Assembly: GCA_002989075.1 (NCBI GenBank)
Contig: PSQN01000003.1
Coordinates: 186,001-250,000 of the forward strand
Reading direction: 5' to 3'
Source of the DNA: Arthonia radiata
Taxonomy: Eukaryota > Ascomycota > Arthoniomycetes > Arthoniales > Arthoniaceae
DNA length: 64,000 nt
The translations under genes were made by a program, and so were the position numbers. Shown here one piece after another: positions 1-12,709 of this stretch (position 1 is the stretch's first letter; the number at the start of each line of letters is the position of its first letter). Below the pieces are notes generated by a model that searched no databases, was not told the DNA's origin, and saw nothing but the letters and a program-made list of their open reading frames with translations.

Positions 1-3000
1 CTATACGAAACACTATTCTAGACCGCGTGCTACGATAATAATTGTACGATCTACGAATTTAATAAACTAGGGTTAGAATAGTACCCAAAGAAACTAATAT
101 CTCTAAAACAAGGTTTAATATAAAAACTAGGCCTTACTCGAGAGCGATCTAGGTTACCTTATTTAGAAACCTAAGGGGAATCTAAGAAAGAATAGACCGT
201 AGAGGCTAAGTAAGATAGTAACTACAATGCGTTATAGGCAAGACAACAACTTAAAGACAAAAATATAAATTCTAATGGTACAGAATCTTTACTTAAGAAC
301 GATACTAACTAAAAAGAACAAACTCTAATCCGTTAGAAAGAAATAATATAGAGACTTTGTTAGTTAGCCTTCTACAATAGGAAGTTAAGCGCTAATAAAG
401 ATATTAACAATATTTTAGAATATATTTACTTACGTCTACAATAACTAGTAAACTACCTTATTAGAGATCTAGAATTATATAGTTAGTACTAATATCTTTA
501 ACTAACAATATACAACCTACAGACACAATAAGTTTTAATTAGCAATAGTTATATAATTAAAGCAGAGATCGTAAATAACAAACTAAACGTTATAATAAGA
601 GCAGTACTAGAACACCTTACACAGGAATTCTTATAGCAAATTAATTAACAATAGATTTCGATATCTAAGATACTCTAGAACGTACATAATTAACAGAAAA
701 AAGACTAGACCGACTACTTTAAGAGCAGCAGTACCGGTCTATCTAACATTTAAGCTCTTTAAGAGCATAGCTTTATACAAGCTCGGCTTTCTATAGAACG
801 TATTTACACACTTAGGCAACAATAAACTATAGAAACATTAAAATTATAATTAATTTCGGCGCAATAGGCAACTTTATTTTAGTACGCTACGTTAAGGAGT
901 ACCAAATATAAACATAAAAGAAGAAATTACTCTATATACTATCTAAATTTTAAAAGGTAGAGGAAAGAGTTAACTATAAGACTTTGCTAATAGATATAAT
1001 AATTAAGGACTATTAAGAAGAAATTACTTATAATATTATAAATATTAACTAGTACTACGCTGTACTAAGTATACCTTAGTTATAACAATATAACCTAGAA
1101 GTAGATTAGAGAACTAAAAAACTCCTCTTTACTAGGTATAAGTACTTTAAACAAGAGTCGTTCTACAAAATAGATACTCTATAAGCTAATTTTAGTAGTA
1201 AGAATAAAGAGCGCGATAAAGAACTTATGCGGGTTAGTACTACTATACTCCGATATTTAGATATTCTATGAAAGAAGTTTAATGCAGTATCTTATCTATA
1301 GCTAGCTATACGTAAGTATAAATAAGAGACGACTGTACGTTAACGATTCTATACAACAATAAGTACTTAGTTAATTACTAAGATACTAAAGGAATATAAT
1401 TAATTCCGATATCTATTTAAGAAAGCTGAGCCAAACTTAGCTCTCTTAGAACATAAACTATAAGATTATACAATACCTTTATAAGAAGGTAAGACGCCAA
1501 CATTTGGTCTAATATACTTTCTATTAGAAGCAGAAAATTAAGCGCTCTACGACTATCTCGACAAAAATCTTAAGAAAGAATTTATCTAAAAATTAATATT
1601 ACTAGCCGGATACTTAATACTCTTCGTACTAAAAAAGAATAGTGAACTACAACTTTACGTAAACTATAGACAGTTAAACGGGGTAACTATTAAAAATTAA
1701 TATCCTTTACTATATATTAACAAAATAACAGATCGATTGTACGACGCGCAATAGTTTATAAAGTTTGACCTACAAGAAGCCTACAACTTAATCTATATAA
1801 AGGAAGGCGAAGAATAGAAAACGGCCTTCTATACTAGACACAGACTTTTCGAGTATTGCGTTATACCCTTCGGGCTAATAAACGCACTAGTATCGTTTTA
1901 GAAACTAATTAACAACACACTTAGTAATTATCTAGATATATTTATAACTACTTATCTAGACAATATCCTAGTATACAGCTGTATACTAAAAGAACATAGA
2001 GAATATATTAAAAAGGTATTAGAAAGATTGGCGCGTACCGATTTACAAATTAATATCAAGAAAATCTAGTTTTATTAACAATCCGTCGAATTTCTTAGAT
2101 TTATAATTACCGAGTACGGTCTTTAAATAGAAGATTTAAAGATTTAATTTGTCTTAACTTAGCCTATACTAAAGAATATGAAACAATTACAACAGTTTTT
2201 TAGTTCTACTAACTACTATAGGCAATAGATATCCAACTTTAGCTAAATTATAGCACCGCTGTTTTAACAGACAAAACAATCGATAGAATTCTTCTAGACA
2301 TAAAAAGAACAATTAGTATTTAAAGAGCTTAAGGAAGCTTTTAAGATTAGACCTATATTAACAATATTTAACTCTAATCTGCCAATTATTATAAAAATAG
2401 ACGCGTTAGACTATACAATTAGAGTATATATAAGTTAAAACAATAAGAAAAGAAAGCTTAGACTAGTAGCTTTCTACTCAAAAAAAATATTACTTACAGA
2501 ACAAAACTATAATATTTACGATAAAGAGCTTTTAACTATTATAGCAGTATTCGAGATATAGCGAGCTTACCTAAAAGAAGCAAACTATACAATTATAGTA
2601 TATATAGACTATAAAAATCTAACTTACTTTATAACAACAAAGAAACTTAACTACAGATAATTTAAATAGTTAGAAACTATAGCTCTATACGACTTTATTG
2701 TTATCTACAAGAAGGGTTCTAAGAACGATAGAGCCGACGCTCTAAGCCGACGTTTAGACTACCTTAACAACAAGGAACACGTCGAGCACGCAATATTCTA
2801 AGAATACAATAATAAGATTAGGTACAATCAATTAGCTATAACAACCGAGTTCGTTATCGAACCAGATAGCTAAATCCTAGATATCCTAAACGACTCTAAA
2901 ACCTACCAGAAAAACGAGAAACGACACTTAGAATTAATTAAGAACAACAAGGGCTATTACGAATTCTAAGGCAAAATCTACGTTCCAAGAAATCTAATCC

Positions 3001-5538
3001 GATACGTTATTAGTAACTTCTACGATAACCTAATAAAAGAACACAAGAGCATCGATAATACTATAAAAAAGATTATAAGAACCTACTATATCCCGAGAAT
3101 CTAATATTACGTCGAGAATTATATCTAAGAATACGATATATGCGTAAGAACTAAACACCCAAGGTATTTACTATACAGTAAACTACAGCTACTAGAGACA
3201 TTCAAGAGGCTATAGTATACAGTCTTACTAAACTTTATTACCAAACTACTAATATCTAAGGATTTACTTATAGAAGTAGCTTACAACGCTATTCTAGTAA
3301 TATACGACAAACTAACGAAGTACGCGTATTTCGTATTTTACAAGGAAGCTAGCAATTTAGAACAATTAGTATATATATTTCTTTAGATTATCCTAGCAAA
3401 CTATAGACAATCCTAAAGAATTGTCTTAGATAAAGATTAAAAATTTGTCTCATAATTTTAAACGTCTCTAATACAACAACTAGGAACGAAACAGAAAATA
3501 TCGACGTTATTCTATCTGTAGACAGACAGACAGACAGAACGAATAAATTAAACACTAAAATAGTATCTCCGAGCATACATTAACTACTAGCAAAACGACT
3601 AAGTATAGTTACTATTAGTTGCGTAAGCCGCGTATAATAATATAAAGAACGATATAATAAAAACAACTCCGTTCTATACACTATATAACTACTACTCTCT
3701 TTAGAGCAGACAACTATAGAATACTACAGAAAATAAAACAGCTACGCGAATAGCTACAAACATAAAAACCCTGCATCAGTAGTTAAAGTCTGACAGCGAG
3801 TTTATTAACAAACAAACCAGAAAATAGTATAATAAGTTAAGAATAACTCTAAACACAGATATAAAAGAGAGGGGAAGAGCTTACTTACTTATAAGAAACT
3901 TAAAAACCGTTAGATTAAGCAAGAAACTCGACTATACTAAAATAGAACTGTTTAAAATTTTATAGCAATTAAGACCTATAACATTTAAACTAGAACTCTT
4001 AAAGACAATAAGAATATATTTTGTATTCTATATAGTACTATTAAAACTAGCCTACTCTTAAGAAGTAAAACGACTCAACCTAAGAATCCTTTCTAACAAT
4101 TAAGAACCCGAGTATAAGATTAAAACGATTCGAGCTTATAAACAATACCGAGGCAAACAACAGTATTTTATAAAATAGAAAGAATATTCTAAATATAAAA
4201 ACTAATAAGAACCAGAATAAAACCTAACTAACTATAAAGACACTATTTAACGATATTAGAACTAAAATATTAATTAGTCGTAGCAGCACTAATACTCTAA
4301 TCTACTATTTAGTACGCCTTACCGATACTTAGGTTATCCGTAAACGAGCTAGCTTACTATATTATAGATCTACTATCTAATTTAGAAAACAGATCTTTAC
4401 AGAAATCTATAGACAGCTCGCTAAGCGCATTTAGCATATCGCTATTCGATATAGTAGTAGACAACTCTTTTTACTCTAACAGCTTATTACGATTTAGTTT
4501 GTCTAAGGTAGATACTTACAATACGTCTACCTTCTTCTTTAGCTGCGAGACTTTTTCTTTCTCTTGAAGCTACTTTTCTAAAGCAACCCGAGCTTTTCTC
4601 TTCGCTTCTTCCTTCGACTACTTCTTCTTAGTACGACGCTTTTTAGCGCGTTAAAGAGTATCGGATGTTTAGAGGTATTGAGAGCGAATAGAATTGGCTA
4701 ACGGGCGCGTTAGTAAAAGAATAGAAAGTAGGCAGAGGAGAAACTAACTATCAGCTAACGAGGAACAAACGTTATAGAGCTTCCCTGTATAAGTATAGTC
4801 TGTATATATATACCGACTAGATGCTAAAAAACAACGCTAGCTTAGATAAGCGTAACAAGAGCAAGAAGATATTTTATCGCTATAAGTTTCGATTAAGGAG
4901 GCACGGACCTGTTTTCGATTAGTACTAGACAGTAACACAGCAATTTTAAATATAACAACTTACAGAACAAATCTAAGAGACTGCGGCGAGTCGTACTTAT
5001 ACGGTATTAAAGAGAGTAAGGAGCAAAGGTTAGTTAGAGACAACTTAACTAGAAGAAGAGGAATTGTATTACGAACGCTAAGCCTAAGATAGCTAAGCGA
5101 ACCCTTAAGCATTAATACTTACTACTCGCTAAGATGCTAATAGGTACTAGCGTACCTTTAACCGATAAAACCTCTTTTGCCGACAGCGGCTAAAGCGGGT
5201 ACGTTGGGCTAGAAAGCCGCGGTTATCTATAAGAACACTAGCGGCTATAGCGGCTCTAAAGGACCTCTCTTGTATCTTAAACTATATAGCTAGACTAATA
5301 GTTAATCTTAGAATAGACTTTAGTTTATTAACTTAATATCTAAATATAAGTTTCTTAACTATATTTAAGTAACGTACTTTATCTTCTATCTACTTTAGTT
5401 AAGCCTCTCTTACCTTCTGTAATCTATCTTGCCTCTCCTGTCTTTCAGTCTCTAGTACACAAGATACCTACTACTAAGGTCAATAAGTACACAAGATAAG
5501 TGAGCCTTAGTTCGGTCCTCCTAGCGACCAGCGTTATA
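1..5538 (+). mobile_element. Ty3/Gypsy chromovirus, family A, subtype A3 (left part outside window)
   Basis: Decayed Ty3/Gypsy element entering from the left edge. Position 1 aligns with the region just after gag of the better-preserved copies (compare about 15,898 and 43,435). In order: protease/RT region to about 2050 with a reverse transcriptase core near 1670-2000, RNase H about 2350-2750, integrase about 2950-3750 including the conserved Q-T-D-x-Q-T stretch near 3520, and a C-terminal chromodomain about 4090-4240. A low-complexity, coiled-coil-like frame on the opposite strand lies at about 4340-4980, followed by the 3' LTR. The order RT-RNase H-integrase-chromodomain defines the chromovirus branch. 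The element is a fossil with very many breaks; the 5' LTR is not in the window. Confidence 0.88.
5067..5538 (+). repeat. 3' LTR of the family A3 element (472 bp)
   Basis: Its last roughly 265 bp match the LTRs of the other family A elements, ending in the family-typical GCGTTATA. Its first roughly 205 bp are unlike both A1 and A2. Length is identical to the 472-bp A1 LTRs. The partner 5' LTR lies beyond the window edge, so no target-site duplication can be checked. Confidence 0.85.
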
Positions 5539-7149
5539 GAAAGCTTTGTTATCGGTATCTAACAATAAGCATAAAACAAGGCTCTTACTTTTTTAAACTT
5601 TCTCTTTCTTTCTTTAATATTATTATACTCTTCTACTTAGTCTATAAGCTTCTCTTTTCTAGTAAGTCTTTACTTCTCTTCTTAGGTAATAAGTTTGTAG
5701 CTAATTTAGTATTAGATTGCCTTTAATTTGCCTTTACAATCTCTACTATGTCGGGTTTTAACCTCGTCAATAAATTTACTACTAGAGCGAGCTCTCTTAA
5801 AGCGCTAACTCGCCGCTTAACTCGCGACATTAAGGACTTTAAAGCCACTGTTAATCTTAAAGCTCTTTTTTATAACGTCCGCAAGAAGAAAGCTTTTAAG
5901 GTTGCTTTACTAATTTCTAAATTATTTGCGGCTTCTTTTAGTCTACGCTCTTCTAAACTAGGTAGCGTATCTCTAACTTCTGCGACTCTTTATAAGTTTA
6001 CTATCTCTTTTTGCTTTATTTTAGTCTAACTATTAGTATTCTAGCTCGTTGAAAGCGTTACGTCCGTAAAGACAACTCTAACGATAACGAAATTGTTTAT
6101 TCTCTCTATTACCGCGGTACTACTTATAAGCCTAAGTCGTCTATAAAGTCTTGTCGGTCTGCCTCCTTAAATCCCGCTTTTTGCGCTGTACCTGCGTTAA
6201 TCTAACCTTAGCTAGAGACTTACGTCTTAGTGTACTGCCGTTATATAAAGGCCTTATTTAGCGATATAGCTGTACGTAGTAGTTCTTCCGCGAACTTTAA
6301 TTTTAAGTATTATAAGGACTAAACCTGTAAGTAGTCTAAGAAACAGTACGCTAAGTATGCCCGCTGTGCTAGTATTAGAAGGTTAGAAGATAAATATAAG
6401 ATAGTAAGTCTAATACTTCTCCGTCTTAGATACTAATTAACCCTATATTAATGTATACTAGGTTTCCGCTCGATAGAGACGTACCTGCAATCTTTTTATA
6501 TGCGCTAACTTCTTTTTAACCTCTAGCAAGGACGTCTAAGATAATAAAGAGTCTTTCTGCAACGACTATCTTACTCTACTTCGCGCCTTTTATGTTTAGC
6601 TACAGGCCTAGTAGCGCGGTCTAAGCACTAAGTCGGTCGAGTAGACCGATACTAACGATTTTAAGTGCATTAAGGCGCTACGCCAGAGCTTTAATTCTAG
6701 TATAGGGTTGTACGGTCCTTAGCTGTCTACGAATAAGGCCCCTTACGAGCTAGCTATAGTAGATCTAATTAATTAGATTTAAGACCGCGTCGACAGTAGT
6801 TGTAGCTAAGTTAAGTAGTATTATATCGCCGATCCGTACTAACTTCGGCGCTAGTTCGGGTAGTCTTCTCGTAGTTTTCTGCCTTTTGTTCGGCTAGGGT
6901 TCTAGTCTGTGTAAGTAGTTTTCCTTAGCCTATTAGAATAGTTCTATATTTTCTCTCTATACAAGTCTTATTTTAGCTTTCTTATAGCTTAAGCTTTATA
7001 ATTATATATAAATAGTCTTAAAGTTTAATACTATACTAATTCTATATTCTAAACTGTACTTAAGGTAATTTGCCTTCTCTTTGGCGTTATATTGTAGGCT
7101 AATTGTGTAGGCTTGTAGCTCTTTTTTATCTACGTTATTTAGTTTGTCT
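5539..7149. other. Unassigned stretch between the A3 and C elements
   Basis: This piece is less AT-rich than its surroundings and carries a pyrimidine-rich leader (5590-5690) followed by an open frame at 5748. After about 6030 frames decay. A Cys/Lys-rich patch is visible on the plus strand around 6325-6385. The 3' untranslated region and 3' LTR of the minus-strand family C element should lie somewhere here, but I find no match to its 237-bp LTR at 28341-28577. It may be a remnant of another element or captured sequence. Confidence 0.4.
5748..6029 (+). CDS. Unidentified basic ORF fragment, 93 codons
   Basis: One of very few frames of this length left open in the RIP-affected half. The product is strongly basic (many Lys and Arg), begins with a Met-Ser-Gly-Phe start after a CT-rich leader typical of fungal promoters, and has a hydrophobic C-terminal third rich in Ser, Leu and Phe. 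Similar composition continues downstream in broken frames to about 6400, including a Cys/Lys-rich patch. I recognise no family. It could be the start of an old transposon-encoded protein or captured host sequence; it is probably not a working gene given its surroundings. Confidence 0.3.
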   Translation: MSGFNLVNKFTTRASSLKALTRRLTRDIKDFKATVNLKALFYNVRKKKAFKVALLISKLFAASFSLRSSKLGSVSLTSATLYKFTISFCFILV

Positions 7150-7596
7150 TAGACGCTTGCCTCTCGGCTTAGCGTCTTTACGCTTCTTAAATTTCTTGAG
7201 GACGTTAGAGTCTTTAAGATATGCCCGCGGCTTTATTATATTATTTGCCTTCGACTACCCCTGCTACTTGGTTCAATACTAGTCTTTGTTTTTAATCTTA
7301 AAGCAGATCGCCTTAACAAGCTATTCTTTACTACTATCGACTTCGACCTAACTAGACGGTTCTATACCGAGCCGACGGCAATATAGCTCTAGTAAGAATA
7401 CATAGAAAATAGAGTAAATGCGGTAGAAGTTTAGTAGTACCAGCTAGTAAGCTTGTTTACCTACTTTCTTAAGAATTCTAAATAGTTCTAAGCTTCGATC
7501 GTCGAGCTTCTTTATTAGCCTCTTTATTTTAAGGTTCTTTAACAACAGCAGTACTAAGTTGCCCACTATATAGTATTTTAGTGTGTACTTAGTGTT

Positions 7597-8104
7597 TATT
7601 AGAAATTAACCAACTAGCTAGTTAGCCGGAACCCTTAGAGGCCTAGAGTATCGGACAAGTTCTACCAGCTGTCTTGGTCTAGAATAGAACAAGCCTTTTA
7701 CCTAAAGCGTCGGGCCTAGTAGCCCGAGTCTAAGACAAAAAGAAGCATTGTACGACCTATTTTAGACAGCTGGTCTATAGTCTAAGACAACATAGAATAG
7801 ACTTAAAGACTAATAGTTTTAGATAGACGGAATTACTATCTTATACGGTAAGTTATAGGTTATCTAGCTTCTATTAAAAAGAACAGATATTTAGTAAGTC
7901 CTGTATAGGCCGCTAAACTTAGATATATAAGCTAGAATCTCTTTAGAGAATTTTAGCTAATAAAACAGACAATATAATAACAGCTTCTCTTTGCTACTAA
8001 GTATTGTACCTATACTAAGCCTAAGTATTGTACTAGTCTTAAGCTGGTCTCGTCTTTCTACTCTTTATAGTAGTATCCTTCTTCTTCTCTGCACCTCTTT
8101 AACA
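7597..8104 (+). repeat. 5' LTR of Copia family B
   Basis: 508 bp, same length and sequence family as 12202-12709, ending in TTTAACA. Left flank GTGTT equals the right flank of the partner LTR. Confidence 0.9.
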
Positions 8105-8299
8105 GGTTATAAGCCCGGGTTAGCACTAATTCCTTTTAAATTTCCTTTTTAGAAAATATTTCCCCTACGACACCTATCGGCACCTCCGAACGATCCTATT
8201 ACCAATCGACTCTAAATTTTTAGTCTAATTTAACTATCAGAACAGAATTTCCTTTTTTTTTGGAAATCTCCGACTATATATTCGGCTATAGACTCCTCT

Positions 8300-11200
8300 C
8301 ATAAGATTCTAGCTAAGGGCTCCGTTCCTAAGTAGAAAGATATAGCCGGTAGTCGATCTCCTAGTACCGAGGTCTCCCCTCCAATCTGCGTTACAATAGC
8401 CGTTTATACCGTTTATTAAGGGAGATTTGTTATAAAAACTAAGGTTAGAAGTTTTATCTAAGTAAGCCTAAAGGCTACTTAAAACTCTCTAGTGCTTCTT
8501 ACTAGGATTTAATATGTATCGGGCTAGTAGGCTAGTTGTAAAGGCAATATCGGGTCTTGTCTTTGTTATTAGATATAAAATCGACCCAATTTATTGCTAA
8601 TAATTAGAAATATTAGCACTGCTAGCTTAGTTAGGATTTGGTGTCAATTTTGAGCCGACGGGTTGCGGTATTTTTCTGGGCATTCGACCGTTTTTCTTCG
8701 AGTATTTAGTTAAAATTTTAGCTAAATAAGTCGACTAGTTTAGACAAATTGTTTTTGCCGGACGATCTCGAATAATTTTAATTTCTAGGAACTTACTAAC
8801 GTCTCCTAAGTTCTTAACTATAAGAGTTTTATTTAGTTTCTAGTAAATTCTAGAGATTGTTTCGGTAAAATCGGATACAGCTAATATATTATCTATATAG
8901 ATAATTAAAATTGCCTGCTTTTCGGTTCTTTAAATATAAACCGACTAATTAGATACTAGAGGTTCGAAACCTATTCCCCTTAGTAATTCTTAAAGATAGG
9001 CTTTTTACTGTCGGTCGGCCTATTTTAAACTGTAAAGGGCCTTTTTTATTTAATAAACTTTATTAGTTCTGTTAAATAGGCTAGTTAATTACTTAATATA
9101 GACAATCTTGTCTAACTTTACGTTAAAATAAGCTAATTTTACGTTCTATTGCTTTATTTCTTAGTCTTTTTCTACTACTAAGGCTAATATAAGCCGGTAA
9201 ATAATTAAATTTACTATATTTATAAAGGTCTTTATAAAATTAAGGCTAAGTCTTTGCTAGCAGCTCTTAGCTACCTAGTAGGCTTTAAAAATCGGCTTGC
9301 TCTCTAAAGAGTACTTAATTTTTAGTATTTAGCGCCCTTTTAGCGTATTTCTACTTAGCAGTAGCTCGGTTAATATCTAAGTTTCTTAGTTAGCTAGCTT
9401 TTTAAGCTCTAACTATATTGCGTTTAGCTAAGAAGGCTAATTCTTAAATATTCTTATTTATTTTAAGTTATTAGGCTCTTTAATAACTATAACTAAGGCC
9501 TGCTCGGCGTATTGTTTTAAGTTATTATAAAACTTATTAAACTAATTTTTGTTGGCGTTTTTGTATATAAAATCTATTTTCTGAGCGCAATTAGTGTTTG
9601 CCTAGCTAAAGTCTTCGGTACTTCTATAATCTAACTTAATAAAAAGATTAGACTCGTTTAGAGCTCTAGTTTAGTATAGTTCTTATTTAAATTCGTCCGC
9701 TAGTTGTTAAGATATAGAGAGAGTATACTGTTTCTTATATAGAGGACTTTCTTCTTTATTGGAAGGTACCTCCCTATTATCTTAAGATTTAGCGGTCGGA
9801 TTTAGCTTGTTTTTAAACTTAACTTCTAGTTATTCTTTAGGCTCTTTAGAAATACTCTTAGTTAATCGATTAACTATAGATCTCCGTAGATTCCAAACAA
9901 ATTTTCCTTTCTAGACGTAGACGTCTCTCCTTCAGTAAACCTTCCGGCTACTAGAGCTCAGTTACTTATCTTAAAGAATCTAAACCAAAAAAACTAGACG
10001 CTAGAGCAACTATCTATATCCTAATAGGCTACAGATCGAATTAATATAAGCTCTTAGACCTCAATAGCCGGAAGGTTTACTAGAGGAGAGACGTCTACAT
10101 CCAGAAAGGAAAATTTGTTCGAGACCTACGGAAATCTACAGTTAATCGATTAACCAAGAGCATTCCTAAAGAGCTTAAAGAACAACTAGAAGTTAAGTTC
10201 AAAAACGAGCTAAATCCGACCGCTAAATCTTAAAATAATAGGGAGGTACCTTCCAATAAAGAAGAAAGTCCTCTATATAAGAAACAGTATACTCTCTCTA
10301 TATCTTAACAACTAGCGGACGAATTTAAATAAGAACTATACTAAACTAGAGCTCTAAACGAGTCTAATCTTTTTATTAAGTTAGATTATAGAAGTACCGA
10401 AGACTTTAGCTAGGCAAACACTAATTGCGCTCAGAAAATAGATTTTATATACAAAAACGCCAACAAAAATTAGTTTAATAAGTTTTATAATAACTTAAAA
10501 CAATACGCCGAGCAGGCCTTAGTTATAGTTATTAAAGAGCCTAATAACTTAAAATAAATAAGAATATTTAAGAATTAGCCTTCTTAGCTAAACGCAATAT
10601 AGTTAGAGCTTAAAAAGCTAGCTAACTAAGAAACTTAGATATTAACCGAGCTACTGCTAAGTAGAAATACGCTAAAAGGGCGCTAAATACTAAAAATTAA
10701 GTACTCTTTAGAGAGCAAGCCGATTTTTAAAGCCTACTAGGTAGCTAAGAGCTGCTAGCAAAGACTTAGCCTTAATTTTATAAAGACCTTTATAAATATA
10801 GTAAATTTAATTATTTACCGGCTTATATTAGCCTTAGTAGTAGAAAAAGACTAAGAAATAAAGCAATAGAACGTAAAATTAGCTTATTTTAACGTAAAGT
10901 TAGACAAGATTGTCTATATTAAGTAATTAACTAGCCTATTTAACAGAACTAATAAAGTTTATTAAATAAAAAAGGCCCTTTACAGTCTAAAATAGGCCGA
11001 CCGACAGTAAAAAGCCTATCTTCGAGAATTACTAAGGGGAATAGGTTTAAAACCACTAGTATAAAATTAGTAAGTTTATATTTAAAGAACAAAAAAGCAG
11101 GCAATTTTAATTAACTATATAGAAAATATATTAGCTGTATACAATTTTACCGAAAAAATCTCTAAAATATAATAGAAACTAAATAAAACTCTTATAGTTA

Positions 11201-11712
11201 AGAACTTAGGAGACGTTAGTAAGTTCCTAGAAATTAAAATTATTCGAGATCGTCCGGCAAAAACAATTTGTCTAAACTAGTCGACTTATTTAGCTAAAAT
11301 TTTAACTAAATACTCAAAGAAAAACGGCCGAATGCCCGGAAAAATACCGCAACCCGTCGGCTTAAAATTGACACCGAGTTCTAACTAAGCTAGTAGTACC
11401 AATATTTCTAATTATTAGCAACAAATTGGGTCGATTTTATATCTAACAACAAAGATAAGACCCGATATTGTCTTTATAACTAGCCTACTAGCCCAATATA
11501 TATTGAATCCTAGTAAGGAGTACTAGAGAGTTTTAAGTAGCCTTTAGGCTTACTTAGATAAAACTTCTAACCTTAGCCTTTACTACAAATCTCCCTCAAT
11601 AGACGGTATAACCGGCTATTGTAACGTAAATTGGGGGGGGAACCTTGGTACTAGGAGATCGACTACCGGCTATATCTTTCTACTTAGGAACGGAGCTCTT
11701 AGCTAAAATTCG
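8300..11712. repeat. Large inverted repeat inside the Copia element
   Basis: The arm 8300-9953 is the reverse complement of the arm 10057-11712, roughly 1.65 kb each, with about 100 bp of spacer between them. The two arms differ mainly by transitions and were very similar before decay. Both arms are Copia RT/RNase H sequence; the right one reads in the normal direction. Arm ends were placed by eye to within about 10 bp. Confidence 0.88.
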
Positions 11713-12201
11713 AAGCTATAAAAAACGGTCGCCTTAAGCTCTTGTAAGGCCGAATATATGGCCCTTAAAGAAGCTATAAAGGAACAGTTATTTATCCGAT
11801 TAATTGCTATCGAACTGTCCAGGATTTTCGAAGAAAATTCGATTACTACCGTTTTAGTGGGTACTTTTAAAAAGTCTGCGGATAAAAAGACTCGGCGGGC
11901 TCCAACGCACTAGGCAAGTATATATTTGCCCGGGCAAGCCGGTCAAATTAGACCGAAGACCCCGGTTTTGCCGGTAAAACTGTTACTTACCGACAGCAAT
12001 TTAACAAAAGAACTTACTGATATACAGTATCACTATATTAGAGAAAACGTTTAGGCAGGTTAAACAGAGCTTAAATACGTTTCTATAAAGGAACAATTAG
12101 CAGACAATTTAATAAAACCGATCGACTTAGCTAAAATACTAACGTTTAGAACTTAAATTAGCTTATAATTCGGCTAAAATAACTAGTCGATTAAGGAAGT
12201 G

Positions 12202-12709
12202 TGTTAGAAATTAACTAACTAGCTGGTTAGCCGGAATCCTTAGGGGCCTAGAGTATCGAACAAGTCCTACTAGCTGTCTTAATCTAGAATAGAACAAGCC
12301 TTTTATCTAAAGCGTCGGGCCTAGTAGCCCGGGTCTAAGACAAAAAGAAGCATTATACGACTTATTCTAGACAGCTGGCCTATAGTTTAAAACAACACAG
12401 AATAGACTTAAAGACTAATAGTTTTAGATAGACAAAATTACCGTCTTATATAGTAAGTTACGGGTTATCTAGCTTCTATTAAAAAAAACAGATATTTAGT
12501 AAGTCCTATACGGGCCGCTAGACTTAAATATATAAGCTAGAATTTCTCTAGAGAATTTTAGCTAACAAGACAGATAATATAACAATAGCTTCTTCTTGCT
12601 ACTAAGTATTGTACCTATACTAAGCTTAAGTATTGTACCAGTCTTAAGCTGGTCTTATCTTCCTACTCTTTATAGTAGTATTCTTCTTCTTTTCTGTACC
12701 TCTTTAATA
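12202..12709 (+). repeat. 3' LTR of Copia family B
   Basis: 508 bp, begins TGTTAGAAATTAAC. It pairs with 7597-8104 and is followed by the second copy of the target duplication GTGTT. Confidence 0.9.

Larger units (their letters stand above)
7597..12709 (+). mobile_element. Ty1/Copia element, family B, with internal inverted duplication
   Basis: Two 508-bp LTRs (7597-8104, 12202-12709) are flanked by the 5-bp target duplication GTGTT (7592-7596 and 12710-12714). The right half carries a plus-strand Copia reverse transcriptase/RNase H region, about 10,150-12,150, ending in the family-typical stretch close to the 3' LTR. The left half contains no gag, protease or integrase; instead it holds an inverted copy of the RT/RNase H region. 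The element is therefore a non-autonomous, rearranged and broken fossil inserted into the family C chromovirus. The sequence just after the 5' LTR (about 8105-8122) may be the primer-binding site, but I could not match it to a particular tRNA. Confidence 0.88.

Noticed and set aside
3515-3545. ACAG/GACA microsatellite-like run
   Set aside because: It falls on the conserved Q-T-D-x-Q-T-E stretch of the Ty3/Gypsy integrase, whose codons naturally give this pattern; the same is seen in the other family A copies.
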